A stretch of DNA of 64,000 nucleotides from Natrinema versiforme (GTDB lineage: Archaea; Halobacteriota; Halobacteria; Halobacteriales; Natrialbaceae). The DNA lies in NCBI RefSeq assembly GCF_005576615.1, contig NZ_CP040330.1, positions 3,410,001 through 3,474,000 of the forward strand, in the 5' to 3' direction. Below the pieces are notes generated by a model. That model did no database searches. It was given only the letters and a program-made list of their open reading frames with translations, and was not told the DNA's origin. The position numbers and the translations under genes are program-made. Of the stretch, positions 60,788 to 64,000 are shown piece by piece; the first letter of the stretch is position 1, and every line of letters begins with the position of its first letter.

Positions 60788-62677
60788 CTACACCGGCGTT
60801 CCGCACTGCTCGATCGTCTCGCGGACCGCCTCGGTCCGGCCGATGAGCGTGATGTGATCGCCACGCTGGAGTTCGACATCGGGCGTCGGCACCTCGCTGG
60901 TCCCGTTGCGACTCACGAGTGCGATGAGGACGCCGTTAGGGAGTTCGCTCCCGATGTCGGCGATCGGCTTGCCGATGAGGTCGTCGCTGGTGACTTCGAT
61001 CTCCTGGACGTCGCCGGAGCGGCCGAGTTCGGACATCCAGTTCGACAGCGCGGGCCGTTCGATCTGGTTGTCGATCGCCCACGCGGTCGACTCGGCCGCC
61101 GAGATGGTCTGGACGCCGAGGTCCTCGAACGCCGATGCGTTCGACGGCTCGTTCGCTCGAGCGATCACGTTCTCGACGTCGAAGTTCGACTTCGCGAGCT
61201 GTGCCACGAGGAGGTTCGCGTCGTCGTCGCCGGTCGCCGCGACGACGGTCTTGGCGTTTTCGGCACCCGACTCGCGTAACACCTCGACGTCGGCCCCGTC
61301 GCCCCGCCGAGCGGTGAAGCCGTCGTTGCGGAGTTGCTCGAGGATCGTCGGATCCTCCTCGATCAGCACTACGTTTTCACCGCGCGCTTCGAGCCGTTCT
61401 GCCAGCGAGCGACCGACGCGGCCGCCGCCGATGATGAGTACACGCATTGGAATCACGTCGAGTTTCTCCGCGATCTGTCGGGCGAGCCCGCCCTCGAGGA
61501 CGACCGTGATGAGGATGACGAGGAAGACCGTGCCGACGAGCAGGTCCGCACCGGCCGCGTTCTGCGGTGCGGTCTCAGTCTGCAGTCGGATCGCGAACAG
61601 GGTCGCGACCGACGCGGGGATGATGCCCCGCGGGCCGACAAAGCTCATGAACAGCGTCTCTCGGAACGTAAACCGGTCCCCTCGAGTCGTCAGGAAGACC
61701 AAGAGCGGTCGCAAGACGAACATCACGACGAAGACGACGGCCACGCCGCCGAGTCCGAGCGCGAACAGTTGCTCGAACTGGAGCAGCGCCGCGAGCGTGA
61801 TGAAGACAAAGGAGAGGACGATCAGCGTAATATCGCCTTTGAACGCCTCGATCTCGTCCTCGTAGGGGAGCCCGGCGTTCCCGAGGATCAGTCCGGCCGT
61901 GGCCGCGGCCGCCACGCCCGCCTCCGAGAAAACGTAATCGGCCATCCCGAAGGCGATGATCGCACCCGCGAGCGTGAGCAACCGGGCGTTTTGTGGCGCG
62001 TTATCCGGCGAGAGGTCGACGTACTGGAGCACCGACCAGACGACCGCGGCGACGACGACGCCGACGAGGAGTCCCGTGCCGAGCCGTTCGGCGAACAACT
62101 GGAGGTAGAGTTCGGTGGTCAGCGTCTCCTCCCCGACGGTCATCGCCTTGAACAGCACGACCGCGAGGATCGCCGCCGTCACGTCGTTGACGATCCCCTC
62201 CGTCTCGAGGGTCGCCGCGACCCGGTCGCGGACGGGAACGACCTTCAGGATCGGCGTGATGACCGTCGGCCCCGTCGCGATCAGGAGCGCGCCGATCAAC
62301 AGCGCGATGTCCCAGCCGGCCCCGAGGAAGAAACGCACCGCGCCGGCGGTCCCGAGAAACGCGATCACCGCGCCGATCGTAGTCAGCCGTAACACGGCTG
62401 TCGGCGCTTCTTTGATCTTCTCGATCTTGAGGTGGAACGCCCCCTCGAAGACGATGACGGCGACGGAGAGGCCGACGATCGTCGAGAGACCGCTCTCGCC
62501 GAAGGAGTCGATGGTCAACACGCCGAGCCCTTCCGGGCCGATCGCGACCCCGGACGCGATGAGAAAGAGGACACTCGGCACGCGGAATCTGGCCGAGAGG
62601 AGTTGCGAGAAGACACCGAGACCGACGATCGACGCGACCAAGAGGAGCAGATCGGCACCGCCTTCCGCCCCCGTCAT
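60788..62677 (-). CDS. Cation/proton antiporter with TrkA-N and TrkA-C domains
   Basis: 629 residues. Residues about 1-400 form a CPA-type antiporter with twelve or more helices, LIGALLIATGPTVITPIL and ETEGIVNDVTAAILAVV (ion-binding Asp in ND), and FVGPRGIIPASVATLFAI. An NAD-binding TrkA-N domain follows (MRVLIIGGGRVGRSLAERL, near 415), then a TrkA-C domain (DLIGKPIADIGSELPNGVL) at the C-terminus. Exchange of Na+ or K+ for H+ with nucleotide gating is the expected function. It is convergent with the second MgtE gene, 27 bp apart. Confidence 0.93.
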   Translation of the reverse strand: MTGAEGGADLLLLVASIVGLGVFSQLLSARFRVPSVLFLIASGVAIGPEGLGVLTIDSFGESGLSTIVGLSVAVIVFEGAFHLKIEKIKEAPTAVLRLTTIGAVIAFLGTAGAVRFFLGAGWDIALLIGALLIATGPTVITPILKVVPVRDRVAATLETEGIVNDVTAAILAVVLFKAMTVGEETLTTELYLQLFAERLGTGLLVGVVVAAVVWSVLQYVDLSPDNAPQNARLLTLAGAIIAFGMADYVFSEAGVAAAATAGLILGNAGLPYEDEIEAFKGDITLIVLSFVFITLAALLQFEQLFALGLGGVAVVFVVMFVLRPLLVFLTTRGDRFTFRETLFMSFVGPRGIIPASVATLFAIRLQTETAPQNAAGADLLVGTVFLVILITVVLEGGLARQIAEKLDVIPMRVLIIGGGRVGRSLAERLEARGENVVLIEEDPTILEQLRNDGFTARRGDGADVEVLRESGAENAKTVVAATGDDDANLLVAQLAKSNFDVENVIARANEPSNASAFEDLGVQTISAAESTAWAIDNQIERPALSNWMSELGRSGDVQEIEVTSDDLIGKPIADIGSELPNGVLIALVSRNGTSEVPTPDVELQRGDHITLIGRTEAVRETIEQCGTPV

Positions 62678-62867
62678 GGTCGTCGCCGTCGCCCCGCGAT
62701 CGGGTGGCGTATCGCTACTGCTTGTCCGTCCATTCGTGCGAATCCACTCGGTCCAATCGGTTAACTCCTGCGAGAAACGGCCGTAATTTGGTCGAGACGG
62801 GTTCCCCAGTCGTCACAGCGAGCGATTCGCGAGGGCGACCGGCGTCACCGCGGCGAGAACGGAGCGG

Positions 62868-64000
62868 TCAGTCGTCCGCGTAGATCCGGTCGACGCGGTC
62901 CTCGAACTGCTCGAGGATGACCCGTCGCTTCTTCTTCATCGTCGGGGTCAGCATGTCGTTTTCCTCGGTGAACTCCTGTGGGACGAGTTCGAACCGCTTG
63001 ATCGTCTCGTGTTTCTCGAAGTTCTCGTTGACCCGGTCGACCTCTCGCTGGATGTGCTCGCGGACCCGATCGTCGTCACACATCGCCTCGAGGTCGTTGG
63101 GGAGGTCGATGCCTTCCTCGTCGGCCCACTTGCGGAGGTGGGTCGTGTTGGGGACGAGCAACGCGCCGATGAACTTCTCGCCGTCGCCGACGACCATCGC
63201 CTGTTCGACGATCTCGCTGGCCGCGAAGGCGTCCTCGAGCGGGCCCGGCGCGACGTTTTTCCCCGTCGAGAGGACGATGATCTGTTTGAGCCGGTCGCGG
63301 AACTCGAGGTAGCCGTCGGGCCGCAGGTGGATGATGTCGCCGGTGCGGAACCAGCCCTCCTGCGTGAACGCGCCCTCGGTCGCGCCGGGCTTGTTCCAGT
63401 AGCCTTCGGTGACGTTCGGCCCCTTGACGAGGAGTTCCCCGGCCTCGCCGGGGTCGTCGGCGAAGGCCTCCTGATCGGCGACGGTCTCGTCGACTTTCAC
63501 GTCGACGTTGACTAAGGGTGCGCCGATCGTCCCGACCTCGACGGCGTCTTGGGGATTCGTCGCGACGACCGGCGAGGTCTCGGTCAGGCCGTACCCCTCG
63601 AAGATGGGCAGCCCCATCGCGTGATAGAGCCGACAGAGCTCCGGCGAGAGGCTCCCGCCGCCGCTGATGAGCAGGTCGATTTCGCCACCCAGCGCCTCCC
63701 GGACCGACGAGAAGACGAGTTTGTCCGCGACCGCCTGTTTGGCCGATAGGATCGGCCCCGGCGAGTCGGTCAGTTGATACTCGACGCCGACATCGGTGGC
63801 CCACTCGAAGATCCGTTCGGAGACCGCCGAGCCGCTGGCCTCCTCGCGGATGCTGTCGTAAATCTTCTCGTAGACCCGCGGCACGCTCGTGGCCGTCGTC
63901 GGCTCGACGATGCTGAAGTCCTCCTGAAGCGTGTCCGGACTCTCCGCGTAGGCGACGCAGGCACCGCTTGCAAAGAGCACGAAGTGACCGGCCGTCCGCT
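62868..64000 (-). CDS. Long-chain acyl-CoA synthetase (AMP-forming), partial at right edge
   Basis: The frame continues to the window edge, so the N-terminus (including the P-loop) is missing; about 377 residues are visible. Visible motifs are ISGGGSLSPELCRLYHAMGLPIFEGYGLTETSPVV, GWFRTGDIIHLRPDGYLEFRDRLKQIIVLSTGKNVAP and a C-terminal MKKKRRVILEQFEDRV. The GKNVAP-type loop and the family's C-terminus fit the FadD15/long-chain (LACS) group, different from the ligase at 17689-19308. It activates fatty acids to acyl-CoA. An in-frame ATG/GTG around 63980 is internal. Confidence 0.9.
   Translation of the reverse strand, partial: RTAGHFVLFASGACVAYAESPDTLQEDFSIVEPTTATSVPRVYEKIYDSIREEASGSAVSERIFEWATDVGVEYQLTDSPGPILSAKQAVADKLVFSSVREALGGEIDLLISGGGSLSPELCRLYHAMGLPIFEGYGLTETSPVVATNPQDAVEVGTIGAPLVNVDVKVDETVADQEAFADDPGEAGELLVKGPNVTEGYWNKPGATEGAFTQEGWFRTGDIIHLRPDGYLEFRDRLKQIIVLSTGKNVAPGPLEDAFAASEIVEQAMVVGDGEKFIGALLVPNTTHLRKWADEEGIDLPNDLEAMCDDDRVREHIQREVDRVNENFEKHETIKRFELVPQEFTEENDMLTPTMKKKRRVILEQFEDRVDRIYADD

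Noticed and set aside
1-64000. CRISPR array, rRNA operon or Orc1/Cdc6 replication origin
   Set aside because: No regularly spaced repeats of 28-37 bp, no rRNA sequence, and no Orc1/Cdc6 gene or origin-box cluster was seen.

Overview
This window is chromosomal DNA of a haloarchaeon, probably a member of the Natrialbales (Natrinema/Haloterrigena-like; inferred from gene content and style, not from a search). The evidence is high GC with strong third-position GC, very acidic proteins, Tat signals (RRxxL/F) followed by LAGC lipoboxes, TATA-like boxes 25-30 bp upstream of start codons that imply leaderless mRNAs, group II chaperonin and split MgtE genes, and archaeal-style siroheme decarboxylase.

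Region 1 (1-8354): a nutrient-acquisition cluster. It has an asparaginase-like amidohydrolase, two ABC permeases and a Tat lipoprotein binding protein on the minus strand, then a polysaccharide-deacetylase/imidase-like hydrolase and an IclR regulator on the plus strand. A divergent chaperonin gene sits inside the transporter operon in the opposite direction. Three GTTTG-N7-CAAAC palindromes precede the IclR gene. Region 2 (8355-11953) is gene-poor, with a truncated Tat-signal reading frame and two small proteins.

Region 3 (11954-36864): an acyl-CoA catabolism archipelago. It contains an IclR regulator, a glutaryl-CoA-dehydrogenase-like enzyme, a TAXI-TRAP transporter whose binding protein appears circularly permuted, acyl-CoA ligase, three acyl-CoA dehydrogenases in all, thiolase, two 3-hydroxyacyl-CoA dehydrogenases, enoyl-CoA hydratase, a CaiB/BaiF racemase-type enzyme and a double-hotdog MaoC hydratase. 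Interspersed are a giant FAD/Fe-S oxidoreductase, a membrane protein/XRE pair, fused AhbAB siroheme decarboxylase and a TrpD-like protein. Several non-coding repeats lie between the genes.

Region 4 (36865-48169): MATE exporter, two SDR enzymes, an AstE/AspA-type deacylase, a winged-helix/MazF toxin-antitoxin pair, tandem cyclophilins (the second without an ordinary start codon), a six-PAS histidine kinase and a ferredoxin. Region 5 (48170-48947): one intact tRNA-Leu(TAA) embedded in duplicated tRNA pieces and hairpin repeats.

Region 6 (48948-64000): small membrane and acidic proteins, a second thiolase followed by the same repeat element as the first, an MFS transporter, an AT-rich island with a halocin C8-like bacteriocin precursor, a tungsten aldehyde ferredoxin oxidoreductase, a magnesium-transport module (PhoU/RCK_C regulator plus two half-size MgtE proteins), a cation/proton antiporter and, at the right edge, the C-terminal part of a long-chain acyl-CoA synthetase.

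The strongest candidates for new biology are the permuted TAXI binding protein (14285-15358), the halocin-like precursor (54622-55611), the short repeat that sits between duplicated gene ends at three loci, and the operator array upstream of the first IclR gene. All functional assignments are by reading motifs; no database search was possible.
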